From the NCBI RefSeq assembly GCF_965638725.1, contig NC_134963.1, positions 17,367,012-17,431,011 of the forward strand: a stretch of 64,000 bases of DNA, given 5' to 3'. A program made the position numbers and the translations under genes. The notes below the pieces were generated by a model that was not told where the DNA came from, did not search any database, and worked only from the letters and a program-made list of their open reading frames with translations. This DNA is from Aptenodytes patagonicus. Taxonomy: Eukaryota > Chordata > Aves > Sphenisciformes > Spheniscidae. This document shows, piece by piece, positions 33,830-48,377 of this stretch (within the stretch, counting starts at the first letter, position 1; each line of letters opens with the position of its first letter).

Positions 33830-36800
33830 CATCCTGGGAAGCTTCCTTGGAGGAGTCTGGGGTTGCTACCCAGGATCTCAGGTCTCTAAATTTGAGGGAA
33901 AAGGCTCTGGGAGATGCCTGGGAGAAGTCTCGGGTGGATCCTGGAGGAGAGAGCTTTCTGAAAAGGAGAAAAAACATCCTGGGAAGCTTCCTTGGAGGAG
34001 TCTGGGGTTGCTACCCGGGATCTCAGGTCACTAACGCTGTGGGGAAAAGGTTCTGGGATATGCCTGGGAGGAGTCTCGGACTGTTCCTGGAGCAGCTAGG
34101 AATCTCCAAAGCAGATAAAGCATCTTGGGAAGCTTCCCTGGAGGAGTCTGGGGTTGCTACCCGGGATCTCAGGTCCCTAAAGCTGACGGGAAAAGACTCC
34201 GGGAGACGCCTGGGAGGAGTCTCGGGCGGATCCCGGAACAGCTAGCGATCTCCAAAGCAGATAAAGCATCTTGGGAAGCTTCCTTGGAGGAGTCTGGGGT
34301 TGCTACCCGGGATCTCAGGTCCCTGATATTAAAGCCAAAAGACACTGGGAGATGCCTGGGAGGAGTCTCGGGTGGATCCCGGAGCAGCTAGCGATCTCCA
34401 AAGCAGATAAAGCATCTTGGGAAGCTTCCTTGGAGGAGTCTGGGGTTGCTACCCAGGATCTCAGGTCTCTAACGTTGAGGGAAAGGGCTCTGGGAAATGC
34501 CTGGGAGGAGTCTCGGGTGGATCCCGGAGCAGCTAGCCAGCTCCAAAGCAGATAAAGCATCCTGGGAAGCTTCCTTGGAGGAGTCTGGGCTTGCTACCAG
34601 GGATCTTAGATCCCTAAAGCTGACGGGAAAAGACTCCGGGAGATGCCTGGGAGGAGTCTTGGGTGGATCCTGGAGAAGAGAGCTTTCTCAAAAGGAGAAA
34701 AAACATCCTGGGAAGCTTCCTTGGAGGAGTGTGGGGTTGCTACCCAGGATCTCAGGTCTCTAATCCCGAGGGAAAAGACTCCGGCAGATGCCTTGGAGGA
34801 GTCTTGGGTGGATCCCGGAGCAGGTAGCCAGCTCCAAAGCAGATAGAGCATCCCGGGAAGCTTCCTTGGAGGAGTCTGGGGTTGCTCCCCGGGATCTCAG
34901 GTCCCTAAATTGAAAGCCAAAAGACGCCGGGAGATGCCTGGGAGGAGTCTCGGGTGGATCCTGGAGGAGAGAGCTTTCTGAAAAGGAGAAAAAACATCCC
35001 GGGAAGCTTCCTTGGAGGAGTCTGGGGTTGCTCCCCGGGATCTCAGGTCCCTAAATTGAAAGACAAAAGACACTGGGAGATGCCTGAAAGGAGTCTTGGG
35101 TGGATCCCGGAGCAGCTAGCCAGCCCCAAATCAGATAAAGCATGTAGGGAAGCTTCCCTGGAGGAGTCTGGAGTTGGTACCCGGGATCTGAGGTCCCTAA
35201 AGGTGATGGGAAAAGACTCCGGGATACGCCGGGGAGGAATCTCGGGCGGATCCCGGAGCAGCTAGCGATCCCCAAAGGAGATAAAGCATCCTTGGAATCT
35301 CCCTTGGAGGAGTATGGGGTTGCTACCAGGGATCTCACGTCCCTAAAGCTGAGGGAAAAGACTCTGGGAGATGCCTGGGAGGAGTGTTGGGCGGATCCCG
35401 GAGCAGCTAGCGATCTCCAGAGCAGATAAAGCATCTTGGGAAGCTTCCTTGGAGGAGTCTGGGGTTGCTCCCCGGGATCTCAGGTCATGAAAGGGAAGGG
35501 AAGAGACTCTGGGAGACGCCTGGGAGGAGTCTCGGGTGGATCCTGGAGGAGAGAGCTTTCTCAAAAGGAGAAAAAACATCCTGGGAAGCTTCCTTGGAGG
35601 AGTCTGGGGTTGCTACCCGGGATCTCAGGTTCCTAAAGTAGAAGGGAAAATACTCTGGGAGATGCCTGGGAGGAGTCTCGGGTGGATCCTGGAGGAGAGA
35701 GCTTTCTCAAAAGGAGAAAAAACATCCTGGGAAGCTTCCTTGGAGGAGTCTGGGGTTGCTCCCCGGGATCTCAGGTCCCTAAATTAAAAGCCAAAAGACG
35801 CCGGGAGATGCCTGGGAGGAGTCTCAGGTGGATCCCGGAGCAGCTAGCGATCTCCAAAGCAGATAAAGCATCCTGGGAAGCTTCCCTGGAGGAGTCTGGG
35901 GTTGGTACCCGGGATCTCAGGTCCCTAAAGCTGACGGGAAAAGACTCCGGGAGACGCCTGGGAGGAGTCTCGGGCGGATCCCGGAGCAGCTAGCGATCTC
36001 CAAAGCAGATAAAGCATCTTGGGAAGCTTCCTTGGAGGAGTCTGGGGTTGCTCCCCGGGATCTCAGGTCATTAAAGGGAAGGGAAGAGACTCTGGGAGAT
36101 GCCTGGGAGGAGTCTTGGGTGGACCCTGGAGGAGAGAGCTTTCTCAAAAGGAGAAAAAACATCCCGGGAAGCTTCCTTGGAGGAGTCTGGGGGTGCTACC
36201 CGGGATCTCAGGTCCCTAACGCCGAGGGAAAAGACTCCGGCAGATGCCTTGGAGGAGTCTTGGGCGCATGCTGGAGCAGCTAGCGATCTCCAAAGCAGAT
36301 AAAGCATCCTTGGAAGCTCCCTTGGAGGAGTCCGGGGTTGCTACCTGGGATCTCAGGCCCCTAAAGCTGACGGGAAAAGACTCTGGGAGATGCCTGGGAG
36401 GAGTGTTGGGCGGATCCCGGTGCAGCTAGCGATCTCCAAAGCAGATAAAGCATCTTGGGAAGCTTCCCTGGAGGAGTCTGGGGTTGCTCCCAGGGATCTC
36501 AGTTCATTAAAGGGAAGGGAAGAGACTCTGGGAGATGCCTGGGAGGAGTCTCGGGTGCATCCTGGAGGAGAGAGCTTTCTCAAAAGGAGAAAAAACATCC
36601 CTGGAAGCTTCCTTGGAGGAGTCTGGGGTTGCTCCCCGGTATCTCAGGTCGTTAAAGGGAAGGGAAAATACTCTGGGAGATGCCTGGGAGGAGTCTCGGG
36701 TGGATCCCGGAGCAGCTAGCGAACTCCAAAGTAGATAAAGCATCCCGGGAAGCTTCCTTGGAGGAGTCTGGGGTTGCTACCCAGGATCTCAGGTCCCTAA

Positions 36801-39800
36801 TGCCGAGGGAAAAGACTCCGGCAGATGCCTGGGAGGAGTCTTGGGTGGATCCCGGAGCAGGTAGCCAGCTCCAAAGCAGATAGAGCATCCCGGGAAGCTT
36901 CCTTGGAGGAGTCTGGGGTTGCTACCCAGGATCTCAGGTCATTAAAGGCAAGGGAAGAGACTCTGGGAGATGCCTGGGAGGAGTCTCGGGTGGATCCTGG
37001 AGGAGAGAGCTTTCTCAAAAGGAGAAAAAACATCCCGGGAAGCTTCCTTGGAGGAGTCTGGGGTTGCTACCCGGGATCTCGGGTCCCTAAATTGAAAGCC
37101 AAAAGACACTGGGAGATGCCTGGGAGGAGTCTCGGGTGGATCCCGGAGCAGCTAGCTAGCTCCAAAGCAGATAAAGCATCTTGGGAAGCTTCCCTGGAGG
37201 AGTCTGGGGTTGCTACCCAGGATCTCAGGTCCCTAAAGCTGACGGGAAAAGACTCCGGGATACGACTGGGAGAAATCTCGGGCGCATCCCGGAGCAGCTA
37301 GCGAACTCCAAAGCAGATAAAGCATCCTTGGAAGCTCCCTTGGAGGAGTCTGGGGCTGCTACCAGGGATCTCAGGTCCCTAAAGCTGACGGGAAAAGACT
37401 CTGGGAGATGCCTGGGAGGAGTCTCGGGTGGATCCTGGAGGAGAGAGCTTTCTCAAAAGGAGAAAAAACATCCCTGGAAGCTTCCTTGGAGGAGTCCGGG
37501 GTTGCTCCCCGGGATCTCAGTTCATTAAAGGGAAGGGAAAAGACTCCGGGAGATGCCTGGGAGGAGTCTTGGGTGGATCCTGGAGGAGACAGCTTATGCA
37601 AAAAGTAAAAAGTACCCCAGGAAGCTTCCTTGGAGGAGTCTGGGGTTGCTCCCCGGGATCTCAGGTCCCTAAAGTGGAAGGGAAAAAACTGTGGGAGATG
37701 CCTGGGAGGAGTCTCGGGTGGATCCTGGAGGAGAGAGCTTTCTCAAAAGGAGAAAACACATTTTGGGAAGCTTCCTTGGAGGAGTTTGGCGTTGCTACCT
37801 GGGATCTCAGGTAACTAACGCTGTGGGGAAAAGTTTCTGGGAGATGCCTGGGAGGAGTCTCGGACTGTTCCTGGAGCAGCTAGCGAACTCCAAATCAGAT
37901 AAAGCATCCCGGGAAGCTTCCTTGGAGGAGTCTGGGTTTGCTACCCAGGATCTCAGGTCTCTAAATTTGAGGGAAAAGACTCCGGGAGATGCCCTGGAGG
38001 AATCTTGGGTGGACCCTGGAGGAGAGAGCTTTCTCAAAAGGAGAAAAAATATCCCAGGAATCTTCCTTGGAGGAGTCTGGGGTTGCTCCCTGAGATATCA
38101 GCTCCTTAAATTGAAAGCCAGGAGACTCTGGGATACGCCTGGGAGGAGTCTCGGGTGGATCCTGGAGGAGAGAGCTTTCTCAAAAGGAGAAAACACATCT
38201 TGGGAAGCGTCCTTGGAGGAGTCTGGGGTTGCTACCTGGGGTCTCAGGTCCCTAAATTGAAAGCGAAGAGACTCTGGGATATGCCTGGGAGGAGTCTCGG
38301 GTGGATCCTGGAGGAGAGAGCTTTCTCAAAATGAGAAAAAACATCCTGGGAAGCTTCCTTGGAGGAGTCTGGGGTTGCTACCTGGGATCTCAGGTCACTA
38401 ACGCTGTGGGCAAAAGATTCTGGGAGATGCCTGGGAGGAGTCTCGGACTCTTCCTGGAGCAGCTAGGAATCTCCAAAGCAGATAAAGCATCTTGGGAAGC
38501 TTCCTTGGAGAGTCTGGGGTTGCTACACGGGATCTCAGGTCCCTAAAGCTGACGGGAAAAGACTCCGGGAGACGCCTAGGAGGAGTGTCGGGCGCATCCC
38601 GGAGCAGCTAGCGAACTCCAAAGCAGATAAAGCATCCTGGGAAGCTTCCTTGGAGGAGTCTGGGGTTGCTACCCAGGATCTCAGGTCTCTAAATTTGAGG
38701 GAAAAGGCTCTGGGAGATGCCTGGGAGGAGTCTCGGGTGGATCCTGGAGGAGAGAGCTTTCTGAAAAGGAGAAAACACATCTTGGGAAGCTTCCTTGGAG
38801 GAGTTTGGGGTTGCTACCCAGGATCTCAGGTCTCTAAATTTGAGGGAAAAGACTCCGGGAGATGCCCTGGAGGAATCTTGGGTGGACCCTGGAGGAGAGA
38901 GCTTTCTTAAAAGGAGAAAAAACATCCTGGGAAGCTTCCTTGGAGGAGTCTGGGGTTGCTCCCCGGGATCTCACGTCCCTAAAGTGGAAGGGAAAAGGCT
39001 CTGGGAGATGCCTGGGAGGAGTCTCGGGTGGATCCTGGAGGAGAGAGCTTTCTCAAAAGGAGAAAACACATCTTGGGAAGCTTCCTTGGAGGAGTCTGGG
39101 GTTGCTACCCGGGATCTCAGGTCCCTAAATTGAAAGCCAAGAGACACTGGGAGATGCCTGGGAGGAGTCTCGGGTGGATCCCGGAGCAGCTAGCCAGCTC
39201 CAAAGCAGATAAAGCATCTTGGGAAGCTTCCCTGGAGGAGTCTGCGGTTGGTACCCGGGATCTCAGGTCCATAACGCTGACTGGAAAAGACTCCGGGATA
39301 CGCCTGGGAGGAATCTAGGGTGCATCCCGGAGCAGCTAGCGAACTCCAAAGCAGATAAAGCATCCATGGAAGCTCCCTTGGAGGAGTCTGGGGTTGCTAC
39401 CAGGGATCTCAGGTCCCTAAAGCTGACGGGAAAAGACTCTGGGAGATGCCTGGGAGGAGTCTTGGGCGGATCCCGGAGCAGCTAGCGATCTCCAAAGCAG
39501 ATAAAGCATCCTGGGAAGCTTCCCTGGAGGAGTCTGGGGTTGCTCCCCGGGATCTCAGGTCATTAAAGGGAAGGGAAAAGACTCCGGGAGATGCCTGGGA
39601 GGAGTCTCGGGTGGATCCTGGAGGAGAGAGCTTTCTCAAAAGGAGAAAAAACATCCCTGGAAGCTTCCTTGGAGGAGTCTGGGGTTGCTCCCAGTATCTC
39701 AGTTCATTAAAGGGAAGGGAAAAGACTCCGGGAGATGCCTGGGAGGAGTCTTGGGTGGACCCTGGAGGAGACAGCTTATTGAAAAAGTAAAAAATACCCC

Positions 39801-41103
39801 AGGAAGCTTCCTTGGAGGAGTCTGGGGTTGCTCCCCGGGATCTCAGGTCCCTAAAGTGGAAGGGAAAAGACTCTGGGAGATGCCTGGGAGGAGTCTCGGG
39901 TGGATCCTGGAGGAGAGAGCTTTCTCAAAAGGAGAAAAAACATCCCGAGAAGCTTCCTTGGAGGAGTCTGGGGTTGCTACCTGGGGTCTCAGGTCCCTAA
40001 ATTGAAAGCGAAGAGACTCTGGGATATGCCTGGGAGGAGTCTCGGGTGGATCCTGGAGGAGAGAGCTTTCTCAAAATGAGAAAAAACATCCTGGGAAGCT
40101 TCCTTGGAGGAGTCAGGGGTTGCTACCTGGGATCTCAGGTCACTAACGCTGTGGGGAAAAGATTCTGGGAGATGCCTGGGAGGAGTCTCGGACTCTTCCT
40201 GGAGCAGCTAGGAATCTCCAAAGCAGATAAAGCATCTTGGGAAGCTTCCCTGGAGGAGTCTGGGGTTGCTACCCAGGATCTCAGGTCCCTAAAGCTGACG
40301 GGAAAAGACTCCGGGAGACGCCTAGGAGGAGTCTCGGGCGCATGCTGGAGCAGCTAGCGAACTCCAAAGCAGATAAAGCATCCCGGGAAGCTTCCTTGGA
40401 GGAGTCTGGGGTTGCTACCCAGGATCTCAGGTCTCTAAATTTGAGGGAAAAGGCTCTGGGAGATGCCTGGGAGGAGTCTCGGGTGGGTCCCGGAGCAGCT
40501 AGCCAGCTCCAAAGCAGATAGAGCATACTGGGAAGCTTCCTTGGAGGAGTCTGGGGTTGCTACCTGGGATCTCAGGTCTGTAAATATGAGGGAAAAGACT
40601 CCGGGAGATGCCCTGGAGGAATCTTGGGTGGACCCTGGAGGAGAGAGCTTTCTTAAAAGGAGAAAAAATATCCCTGGAAGCTTCCTTGGAGGAGTCTGGG
40701 GTTGCTCCCAGTATCTCAGTTCATTAAAGGGAAGGGAAAAGACTCCGGGAGATGCCTGGGAGGAGTCTTGGGTGGACCCTGGAGGAGACAGCTTATGCAA
40801 AAAGTAAAAAATACCCCAGGAAGCTTCCTTGGAGGAGTCTGGGGTTGCTCCCTGAGATATCAGCTCCTTAAATTGAAAGCCAAGTGTCTCTGGGATATGC
40901 CTGGGAGGAGTCTCGGCTGGATCCTGGAGGAGAGAGCTTTCTCAAAAGGAGAAAAAACATCCTGGGAAGCTTCCCTGGAGGAGTCTGGGGTTGCTATCCG
41001 GGATCTCAGGTCTGTAAATTTGAGTGAAAAGACTCCGGGAGATGCCTGGGAGGAGTCTCGGGTGGATCCTGGAGGAGAGAGCTTTCTGAAAAGGAGAAAA
41101 CAC
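33830..41103 (+). repeat. Higher-order block, copy 1 of 7,273 bp (about 50 monomers)
   Basis: Every open frame from about 33847 to 41105 recurs with the same length and sequence exactly 7,273 bp downstream (for example 34497 to 41770, 36825 to 44098 and 40281 to 47554). The DNA compared by eye is identical over long stretches. The left junction lies in the catcctgggaagc segment near 33830, where the preceding monomer ends differ between copies (A-type versus B-type). Confidence 0.9.
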
Positions 41104-44100
41104 ATCCTGGGAAGCTTCCTTGGAGGAGTCTGGGGTTGCTACCCAGGATCTCAGGTCTCTAAATTTGAGGGAAAAGGCTCTGGGAGATGCCTGGGAGAAG
41201 TCTCGGGTGGATCCTGGAGGAGAGAGCTTTCTGAAAAGGAGAAAAAACATCCTGGGAAGCTTCCTTGGAGGAGTCTGGGGTTGCTACCCGGGATCTCAGG
41301 TCACTAACGCTGTGGGGAAAAGGTTCTGGGATATGCCTGGGAGGAGTCTCGGACTGTTCCTGGAGCAGCTAGGAATCTCCAAAGCAGATAAAGCATCTTG
41401 GGAAGCTTCCCTGGAGGAGTCTGGGGTTGCTACCCGGGATCTCAGGTCCCTAAAGCTGACGGGAAAAGACTCCGGGAGACGCCTGGGAGGAGTCTCGGGC
41501 GGATCCCGGAACAGCTAGCGATCTCCAAAGCAGATAAAGCATCTTGGGAAGCTTCCTTGGAGGAGTCTGGGGTTGCTACCCGGGATCTCAGGTCCCTGAT
41601 ATTAAAGCCAAAAGACACTGGGAGATGCCTGGGAGGAGTCTCGGGTGGATCCCGGAGCAGCTAGCGATCTCCAAAGCAGATAAAGCATCTTGGGAAGCTT
41701 CCTTGGAGGAGTCTGGGGTTGCTACCCAGGATCTCAGGTCTCTAACGTTGAGGGAAAGGGCTCTGGGAAATGCCTGGGAGGAGTCTCGGGTGGATCCCGG
41801 AGCAGCTAGCCAGCTCCAAAGCAGATAAAGCATCCTGGGAAGCTTCCTTGGAGGAGTCTGGGCTTGCTACCAGGGATCTTAGATCCCTAAAGCTGACGGG
41901 AAAAGACTCCGGGAGATGCCTGGGAGGAGTCTTGGGTGGATCCTGGAGAAGAGAGCTTTCTCAAAAGGAGAAAAAACATCCTGGGAAGCTTCCTTGGAGG
42001 AGTGTGGGGTTGCTACCCAGGATCTCAGGTCTCTAATCCCGAGGGAAAAGACTCCGGCAGATGCCTTGGAGGAGTCTTGGGTGGATCCCGGAGCAGGTAG
42101 CCAGCTCCAAAGCAGATAGAGCATCCCGGGAAGCTTCCTTGGAGGAGTCTGGGGTTGCTCCCCGGGATCTCAGGTCCCTAAATTGAAAGCCAAAAGACGC
42201 CGGGAGATGCCTGGGAGGAGTCTCGGGTGGATCCTGGAGGAGAGAGCTTTCTGAAAAGGAGAAAAAACATCCCGGGAAGCTTCCTTGGAGGAGTCTGGGG
42301 TTGCTCCCCGGGATCTCAGGTCCCTAAATTGAAAGACAAAAGACACTGGGAGATGCCTGAAAGGAGTCTTGGGTGGATCCCGGAGCAGCTAGCCAGCCCC
42401 AAATCAGATAAAGCATGTAGGGAAGCTTCCCTGGAGGAGTCTGGAGTTGGTACCCGGGATCTGAGGTCCCTAAAGGTGATGGGAAAAGACTCCGGGATAC
42501 GCCGGGGAGGAATCTCGGGCGGATCCCGGAGCAGCTAGCGATCCCCAAAGGAGATAAAGCATCCTTGGAATCTCCCTTGGAGGAGTATGGGGTTGCTACC
42601 AGGGATCTCACGTCCCTAAAGCTGAGGGAAAAGACTCTGGGAGATGCCTGGGAGGAGTGTTGGGCGGATCCCGGAGCAGCTAGCGATCTCCAGAGCAGAT
42701 AAAGCATCTTGGGAAGCTTCCTTGGAGGAGTCTGGGGTTGCTCCCCGGGATCTCAGGTCATGAAAGGGAAGGGAAGAGACTCTGGGAGACGCCTGGGAGG
42801 AGTCTCGGGTGGATCCTGGAGGAGAGAGCTTTCTCAAAAGGAGAAAAAACATCCTGGGAAGCTTCCTTGGAGGAGTCTGGGGTTGCTACCCGGGATCTCA
42901 GGTTCCTAAAGTAGAAGGGAAAATACTCTGGGAGATGCCTGGGAGGAGTCTCGGGTGGATCCTGGAGGAGAGAGCTTTCTCAAAAGGAGAAAAAACATCC
43001 TGGGAAGCTTCCTTGGAGGAGTCTGGGGTTGCTCCCCGGGATCTCAGGTCCCTAAATTAAAAGCCAAAAGACGCCGGGAGATGCCTGGGAGGAGTCTCAG
43101 GTGGATCCCGGAGCAGCTAGCGATCTCCAAAGCAGATAAAGCATCCTGGGAAGCTTCCCTGGAGGAGTCTGGGGTTGGTACCCGGGATCTCAGGTCCCTA
43201 AAGCTGACGGGAAAAGACTCCGGGAGACGCCTGGGAGGAGTCTCGGGCGGATCCCGGAGCAGCTAGCGATCTCCAAAGCAGATAAAGCATCTTGGGAAGC
43301 TTCCTTGGAGGAGTCTGGGGTTGCTCCCCGGGATCTCAGGTCATTAAAGGGAAGGGAAGAGACTCTGGGAGATGCCTGGGAGGAGTCTTGGGTGGACCCT
43401 GGAGGAGAGAGCTTTCTCAAAAGGAGAAAAAACATCCCGGGAAGCTTCCTTGGAGGAGTCTGGGGGTGCTACCCGGGATCTCAGGTCCCTAACGCCGAGG
43501 GAAAAGACTCCGGCAGATGCCTTGGAGGAGTCTTGGGCGCATGCTGGAGCAGCTAGCGATCTCCAAAGCAGATAAAGCATCCTTGGAAGCTCCCTTGGAG
43601 GAGTCCGGGGTTGCTACCTGGGATCTCAGGCCCCTAAAGCTGACGGGAAAAGACTCTGGGAGATGCCTGGGAGGAGTGTTGGGCGGATCCCGGTGCAGCT
43701 AGCGATCTCCAAAGCAGATAAAGCATCTTGGGAAGCTTCCCTGGAGGAGTCTGGGGTTGCTCCCAGGGATCTCAGTTCATTAAAGGGAAGGGAAGAGACT
43801 CTGGGAGATGCCTGGGAGGAGTCTCGGGTGCATCCTGGAGGAGAGAGCTTTCTCAAAAGGAGAAAAAACATCCCTGGAAGCTTCCTTGGAGGAGTCTGGG
43901 GTTGCTCCCCGGTATCTCAGGTCGTTAAAGGGAAGGGAAAATACTCTGGGAGATGCCTGGGAGGAGTCTCGGGTGGATCCCGGAGCAGCTAGCGAACTCC
44001 AAAGTAGATAAAGCATCCCGGGAAGCTTCCTTGGAGGAGTCTGGGGTTGCTACCCAGGATCTCAGGTCCCTAATGCCGAGGGAAAAGACTCCGGCAGATG

Positions 44101-47100
44101 CCTGGGAGGAGTCTTGGGTGGATCCCGGAGCAGGTAGCCAGCTCCAAAGCAGATAGAGCATCCCGGGAAGCTTCCTTGGAGGAGTCTGGGGTTGCTACCC
44201 AGGATCTCAGGTCATTAAAGGCAAGGGAAGAGACTCTGGGAGATGCCTGGGAGGAGTCTCGGGTGGATCCTGGAGGAGAGAGCTTTCTCAAAAGGAGAAA
44301 AAACATCCCGGGAAGCTTCCTTGGAGGAGTCTGGGGTTGCTACCCGGGATCTCGGGTCCCTAAATTGAAAGCCAAAAGACACTGGGAGATGCCTGGGAGG
44401 AGTCTCGGGTGGATCCCGGAGCAGCTAGCTAGCTCCAAAGCAGATAAAGCATCTTGGGAAGCTTCCCTGGAGGAGTCTGGGGTTGCTACCCAGGATCTCA
44501 GGTCCCTAAAGCTGACGGGAAAAGACTCCGGGATACGACTGGGAGAAATCTCGGGCGCATCCCGGAGCAGCTAGCGAACTCCAAAGCAGATAAAGCATCC
44601 TTGGAAGCTCCCTTGGAGGAGTCTGGGGCTGCTACCAGGGATCTCAGGTCCCTAAAGCTGACGGGAAAAGACTCTGGGAGATGCCTGGGAGGAGTCTCGG
44701 GTGGATCCTGGAGGAGAGAGCTTTCTCAAAAGGAGAAAAAACATCCCTGGAAGCTTCCTTGGAGGAGTCCGGGGTTGCTCCCCGGGATCTCAGTTCATTA
44801 AAGGGAAGGGAAAAGACTCCGGGAGATGCCTGGGAGGAGTCTTGGGTGGATCCTGGAGGAGACAGCTTATGCAAAAAGTAAAAAGTACCCCAGGAAGCTT
44901 CCTTGGAGGAGTCTGGGGTTGCTCCCCGGGATCTCAGGTCCCTAAAGTGGAAGGGAAAAAACTGTGGGAGATGCCTGGGAGGAGTCTCGGGTGGATCCTG
45001 GAGGAGAGAGCTTTCTCAAAAGGAGAAAACACATTTTGGGAAGCTTCCTTGGAGGAGTTTGGCGTTGCTACCTGGGATCTCAGGTAACTAACGCTGTGGG
45101 GAAAAGTTTCTGGGAGATGCCTGGGAGGAGTCTCGGACTGTTCCTGGAGCAGCTAGCGAACTCCAAATCAGATAAAGCATCCCGGGAAGCTTCCTTGGAG
45201 GAGTCTGGGTTTGCTACCCAGGATCTCAGGTCTCTAAATTTGAGGGAAAAGACTCCGGGAGATGCCCTGGAGGAATCTTGGGTGGACCCTGGAGGAGAGA
45301 GCTTTCTCAAAAGGAGAAAAAATATCCCAGGAATCTTCCTTGGAGGAGTCTGGGGTTGCTCCCTGAGATATCAGCTCCTTAAATTGAAAGCCAGGAGACT
45401 CTGGGATACGCCTGGGAGGAGTCTCGGGTGGATCCTGGAGGAGAGAGCTTTCTCAAAAGGAGAAAACACATCTTGGGAAGCGTCCTTGGAGGAGTCTGGG
45501 GTTGCTACCTGGGGTCTCAGGTCCCTAAATTGAAAGCGAAGAGACTCTGGGATATGCCTGGGAGGAGTCTCGGGTGGATCCTGGAGGAGAGAGCTTTCTC
45601 AAAATGAGAAAAAACATCCTGGGAAGCTTCCTTGGAGGAGTCTGGGGTTGCTACCTGGGATCTCAGGTCACTAACGCTGTGGGCAAAAGATTCTGGGAGA
45701 TGCCTGGGAGGAGTCTCGGACTCTTCCTGGAGCAGCTAGGAATCTCCAAAGCAGATAAAGCATCTTGGGAAGCTTCCTTGGAGAGTCTGGGGTTGCTACA
45801 CGGGATCTCAGGTCCCTAAAGCTGACGGGAAAAGACTCCGGGAGACGCCTAGGAGGAGTGTCGGGCGCATCCCGGAGCAGCTAGCGAACTCCAAAGCAGA
45901 TAAAGCATCCTGGGAAGCTTCCTTGGAGGAGTCTGGGGTTGCTACCCAGGATCTCAGGTCTCTAAATTTGAGGGAAAAGGCTCTGGGAGATGCCTGGGAG
46001 GAGTCTCGGGTGGATCCTGGAGGAGAGAGCTTTCTGAAAAGGAGAAAACACATCTTGGGAAGCTTCCTTGGAGGAGTTTGGGGTTGCTACCCAGGATCTC
46101 AGGTCTCTAAATTTGAGGGAAAAGACTCCGGGAGATGCCCTGGAGGAATCTTGGGTGGACCCTGGAGGAGAGAGCTTTCTTAAAAGGAGAAAAAACATCC
46201 TGGGAAGCTTCCTTGGAGGAGTCTGGGGTTGCTCCCCGGGATCTCACGTCCCTAAAGTGGAAGGGAAAAGGCTCTGGGAGATGCCTGGGAGGAGTCTCGG
46301 GTGGATCCTGGAGGAGAGAGCTTTCTCAAAAGGAGAAAACACATCTTGGGAAGCTTCCTTGGAGGAGTCTGGGGTTGCTACCCGGGATCTCAGGTCCCTA
46401 AATTGAAAGCCAAGAGACACTGGGAGATGCCTGGGAGGAGTCTCGGGTGGATCCCGGAGCAGCTAGCCAGCTCCAAAGCAGATAAAGCATCTTGGGAAGC
46501 TTCCCTGGAGGAGTCTGCGGTTGGTACCCGGGATCTCAGGTCCATAACGCTGACTGGAAAAGACTCCGGGATACGCCTGGGAGGAATCTAGGGTGCATCC
46601 CGGAGCAGCTAGCGAACTCCAAAGCAGATAAAGCATCCATGGAAGCTCCCTTGGAGGAGTCTGGGGTTGCTACCAGGGATCTCAGGTCCCTAAAGCTGAC
46701 GGGAAAAGACTCTGGGAGATGCCTGGGAGGAGTCTTGGGCGGATCCCGGAGCAGCTAGCGATCTCCAAAGCAGATAAAGCATCCTGGGAAGCTTCCCTGG
46801 AGGAGTCTGGGGTTGCTCCCCGGGATCTCAGGTCATTAAAGGGAAGGGAAAAGACTCCGGGAGATGCCTGGGAGGAGTCTCGGGTGGATCCTGGAGGAGA
46901 GAGCTTTCTCAAAAGGAGAAAAAACATCCCTGGAAGCTTCCTTGGAGGAGTCTGGGGTTGCTCCCAGTATCTCAGTTCATTAAAGGGAAGGGAAAAGACT
47001 CCGGGAGATGCCTGGGAGGAGTCTTGGGTGGACCCTGGAGGAGACAGCTTATTGAAAAAGTAAAAAATACCCCAGGAAGCTTCCTTGGAGGAGTCTGGGG

Positions 47101-48377
47101 TTGCTCCCCGGGATCTCAGGTCCCTAAAGTGGAAGGGAAAAGACTCTGGGAGATGCCTGGGAGGAGTCTCGGGTGGATCCTGGAGGAGAGAGCTTTCTCA
47201 AAAGGAGAAAAAACATCCCGAGAAGCTTCCTTGGAGGAGTCTGGGGTTGCTACCTGGGGTCTCAGGTCCCTAAATTGAAAGCGAAGAGACTCTGGGATAT
47301 GCCTGGGAGGAGTCTCGGGTGGATCCTGGAGGAGAGAGCTTTCTCAAAATGAGAAAAAACATCCTGGGAAGCTTCCTTGGAGGAGTCAGGGGTTGCTACC
47401 TGGGATCTCAGGTCACTAACGCTGTGGGGAAAAGATTCTGGGAGATGCCTGGGAGGAGTCTCGGACTCTTCCTGGAGCAGCTAGGAATCTCCAAAGCAGA
47501 TAAAGCATCTTGGGAAGCTTCCCTGGAGGAGTCTGGGGTTGCTACCCAGGATCTCAGGTCCCTAAAGCTGACGGGAAAAGACTCCGGGAGACGCCTAGGA
47601 GGAGTCTCGGGCGCATGCTGGAGCAGCTAGCGAACTCCAAAGCAGATAAAGCATCCCGGGAAGCTTCCTTGGAGGAGTCTGGGGTTGCTACCCAGGATCT
47701 CAGGTCTCTAAATTTGAGGGAAAAGGCTCTGGGAGATGCCTGGGAGGAGTCTCGGGTGGGTCCCGGAGCAGCTAGCCAGCTCCAAAGCAGATAGAGCATA
47801 CTGGGAAGCTTCCTTGGAGGAGTCTGGGGTTGCTACCTGGGATCTCAGGTCTGTAAATATGAGGGAAAAGACTCCGGGAGATGCCCTGGAGGAATCTTGG
47901 GTGGACCCTGGAGGAGAGAGCTTTCTTAAAAGGAGAAAAAATATCCCTGGAAGCTTCCTTGGAGGAGTCTGGGGTTGCTCCCAGTATCTCAGTTCATTAA
48001 AGGGAAGGGAAAAGACTCCGGGAGATGCCTGGGAGGAGTCTTGGGTGGACCCTGGAGGAGACAGCTTATGCAAAAAGTAAAAAATACCCCAGGAAGCTTC
48101 CTTGGAGGAGTCTGGGGTTGCTCCCTGAGATATCAGCTCCTTAAATTGAAAGCCAAGTGTCTCTGGGATATGCCTGGGAGGAGTCTCGGCTGGATCCTGG
48201 AGGAGAGAGCTTTCTCAAAAGGAGAAAAAACATCCTGGGAAGCTTCCCTGGAGGAGTCTGGGGTTGCTATCCGGGATCTCAGGTCTGTAAATTTGAGTGA
48301 AAAGACTCCGGGAGATGCCTGGGAGGAGTCTCGGGTGGATCCTGGAGGAGAGAGCTTTCTGAAAAGGAGAAAACACA
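41104..48377 (+). repeat. Higher-order block, copy 2 of 7,273 bp
   Basis: This is the direct tandem copy of 33830-41103. Correspondence ends near 48378, where this copy reads acacatcttgggatgctt and joins different monomers, whereas the first copy continues (at 41105) into the start of the second. Confidence 0.9.
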
